NCBI GenBank assembly: GCA_038501785.1
Contig: JBAMJR010000003.1
Location: 465,001-529,000 of the forward strand
Length of the DNA stretch: 64,000 nt
From: Myoxocephalus aenaeus
Lineage: Eukaryota > Chordata > Actinopteri > Perciformes > Cottidae
Direction of reading: 5' to 3'
Shown here: one piece after another, positions 1 through 9,994 of the stretch
Layout: every line of letters begins with the position of its first letter
Numbering within the stretch: position 1 is the stretch's first letter
Made by a program: the position numbers and the translations under genes
The notes under the pieces: model-generated
What the model was told of the DNA's origin: nothing
The model's input: the letters and a program-made list of their open reading frames with translations, nothing else
Databases searched by the model: none

Positions 1-540
1 CGGAGCAGACGTCACAGGGTTTTGCTGTTGTTGTGGCGTAGGCTGCGGTCCACAGTAGCCTGTTCTATCTTCCCTTAATAAACACCCTGTAAGCCAGCTA
101 ACGTCTCGTGGCTTTCCTGACCCAGGGTCGCTACACTATGTAAGCTAGAGTTAGCTTACCATTCAACGACAAGCAACTTGAGGCCACTTCTCCAGAATGT
201 GCACCCAAGAGAATATGGCATAAAATGTGGAACTTCAGAGAAACAGCCCCGTCTGGATACGTATTTTGCGCCGTCCGCCACAAGTTCGTTGTCTGCGGCA
301 CGACAGGAGGCCTGCACGCAAAAATTTATTTTGTTCGTATGCAAGGACATGAGGGCTTCAGGGAGTTCTGTGAAGCACTGGAACCGAGGTACCTTATCCC
401 TGATCAGCACTCAGCATGTGTTTATTGTTGCCGTTCACACCTAAACTGAAGAATTTTGTATTTACACATATATTCGAATATATGTGTTTTTTTTAAAGGG
501 AATATTCGAACGTCATTTTTTAGCAATTTTGACAGCCCTA
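1..540 (+). mobile_element. hAT-like element, truncated by the window start
   Basis: The inner end at 529-540 is the inverted repeat TAGGGCTGTCAA, read on the minus strand. A damaged transposase piece reads on the plus strand at about 178-410. It carries a PRLDTYF..SATSSLSAARQE segment of the hAT N-terminal half, then needs a frame change to continue as GFREFCEALEPRY. The same element lies inverted at 7069-7610. The frameshift and short length make it non-functional. Assignment to hAT follows the protein fragment and the TAGGGCTG terminus. Confidence 0.65.
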
Positions 541-845
541 GCCTCTATACACCTATGGAGATATTTCATTAAAAACCAGACGTTTCCACCTAGAATAGTC
601 ATTTACCACATTAACAATGTATAGTGTATTTCTGATTAATTAATGTTATCTTCATTGAAAAAAACAGTGCTTTTCTTTGAAAAATAAGGACATTTCTAAG
701 TGACCCCAAACTTTTGAACTGTAGTGTATATTGATTTAATCTGATGTCAAGTTGATGCCTGTCTATGCATTCATACACCTGTCAGAGAAATATACTCAAA
801 CACCGCGTAGAGACGGTCAGCTGTGGAAACGTGATCCGCACAGAT
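541..845 (-). mobile_element. Tc1/mariner-like end fragment plus shared spacer
   Basis: Positions 541-727 end in the fish Tc1-like terminal motif, read on the minus strand as ACAGTTCAAAAGTTTGGGGT. Positions 728-845 are a spacer with no identified coding content. The same stretch recurs inverted at 6769-7068 and directly at 25311-25616. No transposase reading frame is present, so this is a remnant. Confidence 0.55.
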
Positions 846-2970
846 TACATTACATTTAGCTGACGCTTTTATCCAAAGCGACTTACAATAAATGCAATTC
901 CACCATGAGTACAAACTACAAGAATCAAGAAAGTACAACTTCAATAAAGTTAAACTACAAAGTGCTATCAGTAAGTGCCATCCAAGTGCTACTAAAGTGC
1001 TACTACGGCGCTACCTTCCTTATTCAAGGTGTAGTCGAAAAAGATGTTTTAGTTTGCGACGGAAAATGTAGACACTTTCTGCTGTCCTGATGTCAATGGG
1101 GAGCTCATTCCACCATTGAGGAGACAAGGACAGCAAAAAGTCGTGACTTTGTTGAGTGTTTAGCTCGCAGTGACGGAGCTACAAGCCGATTGGCAGAAGC
1201 CGAGCGGAGTGAACGAGCTGGGGTGTACGGTTTTACCATGTCTTGGATGTAGATAGGACCCGATCTGTTCGTAGCACGGTAGGCAAGTACCAATGTTTTG
1301 AAGCGGATGCGGGCGACCACCGGTAACCAGTGAAGGTCGTGGAGGAGTGGAGTCATGTGGGTGAATTTTGGGAGGTTAAAGACCAGTCGAGCTGCTGCAT
1401 TCTGGATGAGCTGCAGAGGTCGGATGGCACTATCAGGTAGACCTGCCAGGAGGGAGTTACAGTAGTCAAGACGCAAGATGATCAGAGCCTGTACGAGAAC
1501 CTGTGCCGCCTTCTGAGTGAGAAGGGGACGTATTCTCCTGATGTTGTACAGCATGAACCTACAGGAACGTGTTGTTGCGGTGATGTTGGCAGTCAGGGAG
1601 AGTTGACTATCGAGTGTCACACAGAGATTCCTGGCAGTCGGGGTCGGTGCCAACAGTGAGTTGTTGAAGGTAATAGTGAGGTCGTGGGTGGGAGAACCTT
1701 TTCCTGGAAAAGTAGTTCAGTTTTGTCAGGGTTAATTTTCAGGTGGTGTGCGGACATCCACTGAGAGATGTCAGTCAGACAGGCAGAGATTCGTGCTGCT
1801 ACCCGTGTTTCTGACTGGGGAAACGAGAGGATCGGTTGGGTGTCATCGGCATAGCTATGGTAGGAGAAGCCATGCGAGTGGATGACAGAGCCGAGAGAGT
1901 TGGTGTACAGCAGGGGTAGCCAACACGGTGCCCGCGGGCACCTGGTCGCCCGCAGAGACCACGCTAGTCGCCCGCGAAGCATGTTCTAAAAATAGAACAC
2001 GCTTATGAGCTTTCACAAGAAAAAGAATTTAAAAAAAATAATAATTCACTGGCGTGCGCGCAGCGGTCGGAGCTACTTACGTGTCATGGTTCTAACTTGT
2101 ATCATGGTTCTAACTTTAGTCGCGGTTAAAACTTTATGACAACAATTAATAACCCATAACTAACACATTTTAACAGGGTAAAACACCAAGACACAACAGT
2201 TTGTGACTTATTAACAATTTGTAACACTAATAATTGTACATTTATAAAATTACACCACCGAGCATGCTGGGTACAGCTCGCCCACTATCACACCAAGAAG
2301 AAACTCCGTCGCAGGAAGAGACAGACCCTTCCTGTTTTTTTCACCTACATTCCCCTGGGTCTTAAGTCCCTCCAGGTTTAGCTTCCTAACACCCTCTATG
2401 TACCAACGTAAAAACAGCTGTTCAGTTGGCCTGCGGTCCTTTTCAGCATCAATGAATGAATGCGTTTACTGAAGAAGAAAAAAAGCCAGAATCTTACAAA
2501 ATACTGTGATATTAATTTTTGGCCATACCGCCCAGCCCTAACTCCGACCATTTCTGAAGGGGGTTAGATAGTTAGATAGAGTTAGATAGGGGTTAAATAG
2601 ATAGTAATCTATGCAACTTTGTTGTTCAGGAAGTTTGTATCAAACAAGTAGCCCTTCGTATTATTTTGTACCCTTGAAGTAGCTCTCGGCTTCAAAAAAG
2701 GTTGGTGACCCCTGGTGTACAGAGAGAAGAGGAGAGGACCCAGGACGGAGCCCTGAGGGACCCCAGTAGTGAGAGGACAAGGTTCAGACAAAGATCCTCT
2801 CCAAGTCACCCGGTAGGTGCGGTCGTTGAGGTAGGATGAGAAGAGGGAGAGCGCAGTGCCTGTGATACCAAGGTCCTGGAGGGAGGAAAGAAGGATCTGG
2901 TGGTAATATCCGCCCGAGGAAACCAGTTGTTTTAGCTCACCTAAACCAAGAGGTTCCCTGAACACAGACG
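846..2970 (-). pseudogene. L2-group LINE copy, reverse transcriptase remnant split by a hAT
   Basis: The minus strand encodes the 3' half of a non-LTR reverse transcriptase in pieces at 2965-2715 and 1910-1105. Visible parts are the GVPQGSVLGPLLFSLYTN block, a YADD catalytic box, the INPDKTELL block and the C-terminal LDYCNSLLAGLP...LQLIQNAAARLV segment. Frame changes near 1690 and near the C-terminus break it. The 3' UTR ends at about 846 with the TTGTAAGTCGCTTTGGATAA motif and an ATGTA-type tail. It is 5'-truncated. The second copy at 25617-26750 lacks the hAT insertion. L2 placement is inferred from motif style. Confidence 0.75.
1911..2714. mobile_element. Non-autonomous hAT element with perfect 8-bp target duplication
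   Basis: Termini are CAGGGGTAGCCAAC and, inverted, CAGGGGTCACCAAC. Flanking 8-bp duplications GTGTACAG sit at 1903-1910 and 2715-2722. The paralogous LINE at 26470-26477 has GTGTACAG once with no insert, which is a natural empty site. No transposase is encoded. A sibling copy lies at 20945-21688. CAGGGG termini with an 8-bp duplication are typical of hAT. Confidence 0.88.
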
Positions 2971-2994
2971 AGATGTGACATCATGACTAATAGC

Positions 2995-3480
2995 CTAAAT
3001 GACTTAAGTTTCTTTAATGATTGGTAGGGCTGTAACTAACGATTATTTTCATAATCGACTAATCTAATGACTATATCCCATAGCAAATTAAAATAATGAC
3101 TCAAAATGTTGGAATTTGAACTTGTTGAAAATGTATTTGAGCAACAAGATCTGAACATCATAACAAATAAATTAAATAGTAATACAAATTAAAGTGCAAA
3201 TATGCTTTAAAAGTAAAGAAAAAGTACAAATACAGTTTTAAAAGTAACTCAAAATAGCAATCAAGCCTCTGAAAGTGCAAAGTAACTAAAGAATAACGTT
3301 CAAAGTCCAAAACTAAAAAAAATAGTCCATCCTACCTGACAATTAAAGTGCAAGGGTTTAAAAGTAAATCAAAATGACTTATTGCAGTCCCACGTCTTGC
3401 TGCTCCCTCCTTCAGGGGAACACACAATTTACACACATTTTAAATTGTAATGCAGAAACCATTGACAGGCTCTGGAGCAG
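2995..3480. mobile_element. hAT-related fragment, TAGGGCTGTAACTAACG terminus
   Basis: Begins near 3027 with TAGGGCTGTAACTAACG, a common fish hAT end, followed by AT-rich sequence without an open frame. The same fragment recurs at 6560-6710 (short) and 26782-27230. No opposite terminus was found. Confidence 0.45.
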
Positions 3481-3620
3481 GGGTGAGGACACATTTTTGG
3501 CTCGTGAGCTACTTTTAAAATCAAAAAGATCTACCTACATTAATAATGCTAAATATATATATATATATTTTTTTAGCATTAAATATACCTACATTAATAA
3601 TGCAAAAAAAAAGAAAAAGG
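3479..3620. repeat. Short hAT terminus and AT-rich duplication
   Basis: A CAGGGGTGAGGACAC terminus lies at about 3479, followed by a TA microsatellite and a duplicated ACCTACATTAATAATGC segment at 3532-3548 and 3587-3602. The same arrangement is at 27235-27380. No coding content. Confidence 0.4.
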
Positions 3621-3627
3621 TATTTTC

Positions 3628-4199
3628 TTCCACATACGTGGTTGTGATGCAGTGCTCATTCATACAGTCGTGATCGCCGCAATGGATATGAAATGTGTCT
3701 TGAAGATCTCCAGCATTAGGTTCATTCGAGATGAGCCAGTTCTGCGCAGAATCGTTAGCCGGCGATCGGCACACAATGCATGCTGGTTAGTTTTGTGTCC
3801 GACTTGCTCTGACGTCATGCACACGTGGTCAACGATAATCTCACGAGAGCGAGGCGGCCGCCGTTTTTAGAGCCAGGCGCCGCAATAGCTCTCCACGGAC
3901 TGCGTAGCCCAGTGCATGATGGGAAACGCCTGGCTGTCGCCACATCAGAGAGCTGATTGGCTCTTAGAGCCGACAGCAAACACCACGTGTTGTAGAAAAT
4001 CCTTATTTTATGACAAAGGCTGCAGCTACACGCACATTTCTACATAAATATATATTAAACACATGAATAAATCCAAACGTCATCTGTAAACTACAAGTAG
4101 CCTAAAGATCGGAACTAACAGGAAGTCATTGTTTCTGAGTTTTCCTGTGTATACTTTGAAGGCAGCTGAAAACTGTCCGACTTGACCGCAGTTTTTTGT
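3628..4199. repeat. Promoter-like dispersed block, copy I
   Basis: This block recurs at 27384-27860, 30630-30855 with 31813-32030, and 60507-61145. It contains a GC-rich stretch, a CACGTG E-box, an inverted CCAAT context (GATTGGCT) and, on the minus strand at 3902-3926, a sequence like the ZNF143/Staf consensus (TTCCCATCATGCACTGGGCT). No open frame is convincing. It sits directly upstream of a LINE 3' end in each full copy. It could be a former gene promoter spread by duplication, or the internal part of an unrecognised transposon. Confidence 0.45.
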
Positions 4200-4681
4200 C
4201 AACGCCTCCTGCGTGTAATAAAAACTTCACAGTTCATCTCAGGAGCAGCCTTCCCCTCTCTAAAAGACATTTACTCCACCAGAGAAACCAGGAGAGCAGC
4301 CCACATCATCAGGGACACAACACACCACATCATCAGGGACACAACACACCACATCATCAGGGACACAACACACCACATCATCAGGGACACAACACACCAC
4401 CAGGCACACAACACAACACATCATCAGGGACACAACACACCACATCATCAGGGACACAACACACCACCACATCATCAGGGACACAACACACCAACACCAC
4501 CAGGGACACAACACACCAACACCACCAGGGACACAACACACCACCAGGGACACAACACAACGTCAGGGACACAACACACCCCCAGCACAGAATCTTCTCG
4601 CTCCAGACGCTACAGGAGTCACAAGTCCACAACCACGAGACTGATGAACAGTTTCTACCCATCAGGCTGGTGAACACACAG
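4200..4681 (+). pseudogene. Rex1/CR1-group LINE C-terminus, copy I, 5' part
   Basis: The frame encodes the last part of a non-LTR reverse transcriptase: ISGAAFPSLKDIYS..TRRAAHIIRDTTH, then SRRYRSHKS..NSFYPSGW, which matches the usual LINE C-terminal pattern HP.H.LF.LLPSGRRYR...NSF. A 24-bp minisatellite expands the IIRDTTHH part. The element is 5'-truncated and is cut at 4682 by hAT insertions; its 3' UTR resumes at 7866. Confidence 0.65.
4302..4580 (+). repeat. 24-bp minisatellite inside the LINE reading frame
   Basis: Repeats of CATCATCAGGGACACAACAC with variants of 19-27 bp. The core unit is 24 bp, encoding the 8-residue unit IIRDTTHH, so copy-number changes keep the frame. Degenerate units toward the 3' end shift frame. 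Related arrays lie at 27964-28019 with 28545-28610 and at 61243-61506. Confidence 0.9.
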
Positions 4682-4751
4682 TAGGGCTGTCAAAATTGCT
4701 AAAAAATGACGTTCGAATATTCCCTTTAAAAAAACCCACATATATTCGAAC

Positions 4752-6246
4752 TAGGGCTGAACGATTTGGGAAAATAATCTAATTGCGATTTTTTTTTCCC
4801 CAATATTGCAATTGCGATTTAATATACACATTTTTATTTTTTTAAATTTTATCCTCTCTTTTCCCCAACAAAACATAATGAATGATTTAAATATGACCAA
4901 CACAATATTAGATACATTTAGTGTAAAATGTTCTTTCCCATTGGCTGGGCCTATTTGTTAGAATTAAATAAAAAGATGAAACTTGAAATAAATGACATTT
5001 TTATTGAACTGCTCATTACAGAAACATCTGTGGCTTTACCACTGTGCATTTAAGTAATTTAAACAAAGGCATGCACTTTGTAAACACTGTGCAAAATTTC
5101 AAGTCAGTAACATTTCACACAACTGAAACAGAATTTGCCTCTACTACTTTAAAAATATTTTGTAAAATCAAAGTAAATAAAGTTATAAATAAAAAAACGG
5201 AGAAATGCACTTTTAAATTATACAATAAAAAAACAATTTGAATATTATAATATAGATCAACCTCACTTATCTGACGTACACAACAATAACACACCACACA
5301 GACTACAGTTCACTATGAGTATGACACTGCCAGCCATAATGATCCAACAGTTTTGTTCTCAGTGGCTCACAGATGTTTTGCTAAGAAAACCAGCATATTG
5401 ACTTTTGCTGGCTTCAAGGATGAGCGAGTGCAAGTCACAATATTCCCTCATGTGCTAAAAAGACGTAAAAAGACGTAAGACTCTGGTAAGGCTCAGCTGT
5501 GCGGCTTGACCACAGATCAGTAGCGGTAGCAAACAAGTCCACCGTTTTAAGCTCCGTGGCGACTTTCTCTTTGCACTTTTTGTACAGCTCCGGTATGGCA
5601 GTCTGACTGAAATATGTACGGGAGAGTATCCTGTACCGTTTATCAAGCGTTTTTATCAATGCCATGAACCCAGGCTTGGTCACCGTGCTGAGAGGCATCA
5701 TATCTTTGGCTATGAACTCGGTTATTGCCCGAGTGATTTCCCCGTGTCGTTTTTAATTACGTTCAGTGACGCTTTCAAACATTTCGGTCAGTGATCCCTG
5801 TCTTGAGGTATTTGGCTTGTCTGGCGCACTGGTGCTCGGCATTTTGGCCATACAGCTGTCATACGTTGATTTGTGGTATTTTGTTTAAGTGCTGGAACAA
5901 GTTTGTAGTGTTACCCCGTGAAGTAGCAACAGGAGCACGGCATGCTCTGCACATCACCTGACGCTGCGCAGCATCTTCTTTTTTGAAACCAAAATAGTTC
6001 CACACCACCGACGTGCTGTTCCTCTTCGAGACTAAAGTCTCAGCTGTGTCAGTTTCTGACTGTTCCGTCGAGCCCGAGGCCATTGCGCAACAGGTTAAAG
6101 GGCCGCATGAAAAGTTGATGCAGCCGAGTTCTCCACTCTTTCGCTCGCGTCACGTGATGACGTTGTAATCGCGCACGTTGCGGTTAGAAAATCTCGTTTT
6201 ATCATATCGCAATATTATCGCAAATGCAATTAATCGTTCAGCCCTA
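4752..6246 (-). mobile_element. Nested hAT element with BED-finger transposase remnant
   Basis: Termini TAGGGCTGAACGATT are perfect inverted repeats over 15 bp. The 8-bp duplication ATTCGAAC flanks it at 4744-4751 and 6247-6254. These borders are exact, so the insertion into the outer hAT is well supported. Internal sequence includes a transposase remnant on the minus strand (5435-6083), a long AT-rich tail and no complete gene. Confidence 0.88.
5435..6083 (-). pseudogene. hAT (ZBED-type) transposase remnant
   Basis: Two open pieces read on the minus strand. The piece 6083-5859 starts MASGSTEQ and carries a BED-type finger start (VVWNYFGF..CRAC..NTTNLFQHL) in which the last zinc ligand appears lost. 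The piece 5701-5435 carries TATDLWSSRTAEPYQSLTSF, the conserved start of the hAT RNase-H-like domain. The region between them is out of frame and most of the catalytic domain is missing. It would have been the DNA-binding and early catalytic part of a transposase; it is not functional now. Confidence 0.75.
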
Positions 6247-6552
6247 ATTCGAACATATTCGAATATATGTGTAAATACAAAATTCTTCAGTTTAGGTGTT
6301 CACCCCCCCCCGCACCGTCGGTCGCGCATAGCGGTTTAAATGAGAGACTCTGCCCCGAACGGCTCGTCACACACACACACACACAAAGAGGACACTTCAT
6401 CGCGGCCGCGGCGGGGGTTGCCAGATTCCCGATAATTATCCTCCGAAATACTTTTTTTTTTACATTCGAATATTAATTTTCACATTCAAAATTCTGTTTT
6501 TAACAACTATTCGAATATATATTCGAATTTCGATTATTCGTTGACAGCCCTA

Positions 6553-6710
6553 ATGATTGGTAGGGCTGTAACTAACGATTATTTTCATAATCGACCAATC
6601 TAATGACTATATCCCATAGCAAATTAAAATAATGACTCAAAATGTTGGAATTTGAACTTCAAATGTATTTGAGCAACAAGATCTGAACATCATCATAACA
6701 AATAAATTAA
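6553..6710. repeat. hAT fragment
   Basis: A truncated copy of the TAGGGCTGTAACTAACG repeat seen at 2995-3480. It lies between two hAT termini and has no coding content. Confidence 0.45.
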
Positions 6711-7068
6711 TTGCACTTATTGTAAGTCGCTTTGGATAAAAGCGTCAGCTAAATGTAATGTAATCTGTGCGGATCACGTTTCCACAGCTGACCGTCTCTA
6801 CGCGGTGTTTGAGTATATTTCTCTGACAGGTGTATGAATGCATAGACAGGCATCAACTTGACATCAGATTAAATCAATATACACTACAGTTCAAAAGTTT
6901 GGGGTCACTTAGAAATGTCCTTATTTTTCAAAGAAAAGCACTGTTTTTTTCAATGAAGATAACATTAAATTAATCAGAAATACACTATACATTGTTAATG
7001 TGGTAAATGACTATTCTAGGTGGAAACGTCTGGTTTTTAATGAAATATCTCCATAGGTGTATAGAGGC
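6711..7068 (+). repeat. LINE 3' tail and Tc1-like end, inverted duplicate of 541-899
   Basis: Positions 6711-6768 hold the L2-group LINE 3' terminus (TTGTAAGTCGCTTTGGATAA), followed by the spacer and the Tc1-like end with ACAGTTCAAAAGTTTGGGGT at about 6896. The whole stretch is the reverse complement of 541-899, including the junction to the adjacent hAT. Confidence 0.75.
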
Positions 7069-7646
7069 TAGGGCTGTCAAAATTGCTAAAAAATGACGTT
7101 CGAATATTCCCTTTAAAAAAAAAACACATATATTCGAATATATGTGTAAATACAAAATTCTTCAGTTTAGGTGTGAACGGCAACAATAAACACATGCTGA
7201 GTGCTGATCAGGGATAAGGTTCCTCGGTTCCAGTGCTTCACAGAACTCCCTGAAGCCCTCATGTCCTTGCATACGAACGAAATAAATTTTTGCGTGCAGG
7301 CCTCCTGTCGTGCCGCAGACAACGAACTTGTGGCGGACGGCGCAAAATACGTATCCAGACGGGGCTGTTTCTCTGAAGGTCCACATTTTATGCCATATTC
7401 TCTTGGGTGCACATTCTGGAGATGTGGCCTCAAGTTGCTTGTCGTTGAATGGTAAGCTAACTCTAGCTTACATAGTGTAGCGACCCTGGGTCAGGAAAGC
7501 CACGAGACGTTAGATGGCTTACAGGGTGTTTATTAAGGGAAGATAGAACAGGCTACTGTGGACCGCAGCCTACGCCACAACAACAGCAAAACCCCGTGAC
7601 GTCTGCTCCGGGTCAGAGACTCTGCCCCGAACGGCTCGTCACACGC

Positions 7647-7690
<44 letters not shown>

Positions 7691-7863
7691 GACACTTCAT
7701 CGCGGCCGCGGCGGGGGTTGCCAGATTCACGATAATTATCCTCCGAAATACTTTCTTTTTTTTTCTTTTTTTTTACATTCGAATATTAATTTTCACATTC
7801 GAAATTCTGTTTTTAACAACTATTCGAATATATATTCGAATTTCGAATATTCGTTGACAGCCC

Positions 7864-7865
<2 letters not shown>
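7069..7865 (-). mobile_element. hAT-like element with transposase fragment
   Basis: Starts TAGGGCTGTCAA at 7069 and ends with the inverted repeat at 7865. On the minus strand 7433-7167 encodes the same frameshifted hAT transposase piece as 178-410. A CA microsatellite lies at 7644-7687. The right flank is the LINE 3' UTR CA tract. It has only a partial transposase and is inactive. Confidence 0.7.
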
Positions 7866-7923
<58 letters not shown>

Positions 7924-8123
7924 GCAATGCATAGTGCACTTTATATACCGAGAAATACTATTATCATAGTTTTGTGGAATACTGTTACTATTTTGTGCCT
8001 TATTTTTATTTATTCATTACCTTAAGTTTATTGTAATTCTGTGAGTTAGGAGGACCCAGCAGAATAAGCTTTTCATTGGACAGAGTGACTGTCTGTTATC
8101 TGTGCATATGACAATAACAATAT
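7866..8123 (+). mobile_element. Rex1/CR1-group LINE 3' UTR, copy I, 3' part
   Basis: Begins with a CA microsatellite (7866-7919), then GCAATGCATAGTGCACTTTA and ends near the CATATGACAATAAC motif common at the 3' end of Rex1-group LINEs. It continues the LINE that breaks at 4681. Copies II and III at 28690-28950 and 61600-61832 are nearly identical. Confidence 0.65.
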
Positions 8124-8266
8124 CTCTTGAATGTGTGATGAATCTGGTGACCGAGACAGACAACCGCTGCAGCTGTGACGTGAACACAACACGCATGCGC
8201 AGGAAACCAGTAGGTTTAACAACACTTGGGGTGGAACACCGGGAACAACAATGAAAAAGCACAAAC

Positions 8267-8411
8267 CTGATCTGTGTAGCTCATGTTCTCTTAATAGAGA
8301 AACGGTCTCCTCATAATCTTCTATTAATCCGTGCAACTCCCCAAAAGCCTCTTCAACGGCCGCGTGGACTCGCTGCTTCACCAACAGTCTCAGCATTTCT
8401 TCTTGAGACAT
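8267..8411 (-). pseudogene. Orphan first coding exon of a C2H2 ZNF gene
   Basis: Encodes 48 residues beginning MSQEEMLRLLVKQRVHAAVE and ending REHELHRS plus one base, followed by a GTTTGT donor. This is the short helical N-terminal exon of the fish ZNF family in this window. It is nearly identical to the first exons at 29094-29238 (ZNF-B) and 61976-62120 (ZNF-D). No matching second exon lies in the 8.2 kb downstream, so it is an orphan here; a partner beyond the window start cannot be excluded. Its phase-1 donor would fit the usual D-VQQLL second exon. Confidence 0.6.
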
Positions 8412-8645
8412 GGAGACGCGGCTGCAGCGAAGAGTCACAACATTTCCTCCTGACGTCTAAAACCACTTCTCCTTGAGCTGTGGACACGTCACGGGGTCAA
8501 GGAAAGATGGGAAGGAGACTTCACGAGGAGTTAGGAAAAGACAACCGCGTGTTTACAGGATCCGACTCCACTTTCACTAACGACGTAGTTATGACGCGCG
8601 GCAGGCGCATGTTAGTGACGTCAGTCTGCAGCGTTGAAACTACAA
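8412..8645 (-). promoter_or_regulatory. ZNF promoter copy 1 with CRE
   Basis: Upstream of the orphan exon. It contains a perfect CRE palindrome TGACGTCA at 8616-8623 and other TGACG half-sites. The same promoter is at 11208-11395, 29239-29467, 58729-58990 and 62121-62350, with the CRE kept in every copy. Promoter role is inferred from position upstream of a coding exon. Confidence 0.5.
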
Positions 8646-8730
8646 TAGGCTCGTTCGAGATGAGCCAGTTCTGCGCAGAATCGATCGGCGGCGATCGGCG
8701 CGCAATGCATGCCGGTTAGATTTGTGTCCG
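8646..8730. repeat. Fragment of the promoter-like dispersed block
   Basis: Matches the start of the block seen at 3716-3800, 27384-27465, 29468-29548 and 60603-60685 (GAGATGAGCCAGTTCTGCGC core). It is cut by the adjacent MITE. Confidence 0.5.
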
Positions 8731-9148
8731 GGTCAATTCCAATCACCACCCTTACGGACTTTGAGGCGCGCTCCCGCGAAGTCCGTGAGGGTTTAGTTCT
8801 GTCCCACTGTCACATCGTAGAGTGCTCGAGGCTCTCTGGCAGACATGTTGAGCCCTTTATGATCCCTTTCCGTAAATCAGCATTAGATGCTGACTTTGCC
8901 TAAGGGAATTACCCACAGTTCATAGCAATGTGACGTTAAACACGCAGTTCCCAATGGAAGCATGAAGACGTAAAAAAAAAAAAAAAGGTAAACAAAGAGA
9001 CACGCGGGCGTTTAGCCCAATAAAATACACTATAACATTACGGATTAAAGATGGAACATAAAAACACATGACAGCCTCTCACACTCAGCCACTTAGCAGC
9101 TGACGTCAGTGAGTGCCTGAGGGTTCAGGGTGGAGATTGGAATTGACC
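8731..9148. mobile_element. Small inverted-repeat element (MITE), superfamily unassigned
   Basis: Termini GGTCAATTCCAATC are inverted repeats that continue into CCACCCT after a one-base difference. It is about 418 bp long and non-coding, with an A15 run near 8971. A target duplication is not obvious. Positions 8709-8903 can be translated on the plus strand but show no recognisable domain. Confidence 0.6.
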
Positions 9149-9210
9149 TTAAAGATCATCTTAAATACTTCATCCGTCTTCTTACAGTGTTGCGTCATGC
9201 AGACGATTTA

Positions 9211-9994
9211 AACAACCTCATAGTATTACTTTATTAACAACATAAACAACCTGGTTCATAGTATTACTTTATTAATAACATAAACAACCTGGTTCATAGT
9301 ATTACTTTATTAACAACATAAACAACCTGGTTCATAGTATTACTTTATTAATAACATAAACAACCTGGTTCATAGTATTACTTTATTAATAACATAATCA
9401 ACCTGGTTCATAGTATTACTTTATTATTAACATAAACAACCTGGTTCATAGTATTACTTTATTAATAACATAAACAACCTGGTTCATAGTATTACTTTAT
9501 TATTAACATAAACAACCTGGTTCATAGTATTACTTTATTAATAACATAAACAACCTGGTTCATAGTATTACTTTATAAACAACATAAACAACCTGGTTCA
9601 TAGTATTACTTTATCAACAACATAAACAACCTGGTTCATAGTATTACTTTATTAATAACATAAACAACCTCATAGTATTACTTTATTAATAACATAAACA
9701 ACCTGGTTCATAGTATTACTTTATTAACAACATAAACAACCTGGTTCATAGTATTACTTTATTAATAACATAAACAACCTGGTTCATAGTATTACTTTAT
9801 TAATAACATAAACAACCTGGTTCATAGTATTACTTTATTAATAACATAAACAACCTGGTTCATAGTATTACTTTATAAACAACATAAACAACCTGGTTCA
9901 TAGTATTACTTTATCAACAACATAAACAACCTGGTTCATAGTATTACTTTATTAACAACATAAACAACCTGGTTCATAGTATTACTTTATTAAC
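9211..9994. repeat. 38-bp minisatellite, array 1 (about 21 units)
   Basis: Units contain CATAAACAACCTGGTTCATA followed by GTATTACTTTATTAATAA. I count about 21 units with few variants. Variant units near 9575-9615 recur near 9875-9915, indicating a higher-order block of about 300 bp. The array lies upstream of the orphan ZNF promoter. There are no unique spacers, so it is not CRISPR-like. Confidence 0.95.

Larger units (their letters stand above)
4682..6552. mobile_element. Outer hAT-like element (TAGGGCTGTCAA termini)
   Basis: Starts with TAGGGCTGTCAA at 4682 and ends with the inverted TTGACAGCCCTA at 6541-6552. The subterminal sequence is rich in TTCGAATAT motifs. A second hAT (4752-6246) is nested in it. 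The 8 bp on the left (ACACACAG) do not match the right flank. They nearly match the flank of the related end at 7865, so the block 4682-7865 may derive from one insertion that later rearranged. Confidence 0.6.

Noticed and set aside
4182..4684. Histidine/threonine-rich ORFs over the 24-bp array and valine/cysteine-rich ORFs on the other strand
   Set aside because: Only the frame continuous with the LINE C-terminus makes sense; the others are repeat artefacts.
7596..7934. TH-repeat ORF over CA microsatellites (also at 18452-18691, 60292-60531, 60762-61004)
   Set aside because: Low-complexity translation of dinucleotide repeats with no domain.
8709..8903. ORF at 8709-8903 after the orphan ZNF promoter
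   Set aside because: It crosses a MITE border and has no recognisable protein features.
9211..9994. Regular 38-bp repeats resembling a CRISPR array
   Set aside because: The repeats are head-to-tail with no unique spacers, and the setting is a vertebrate genome. It is a minisatellite.
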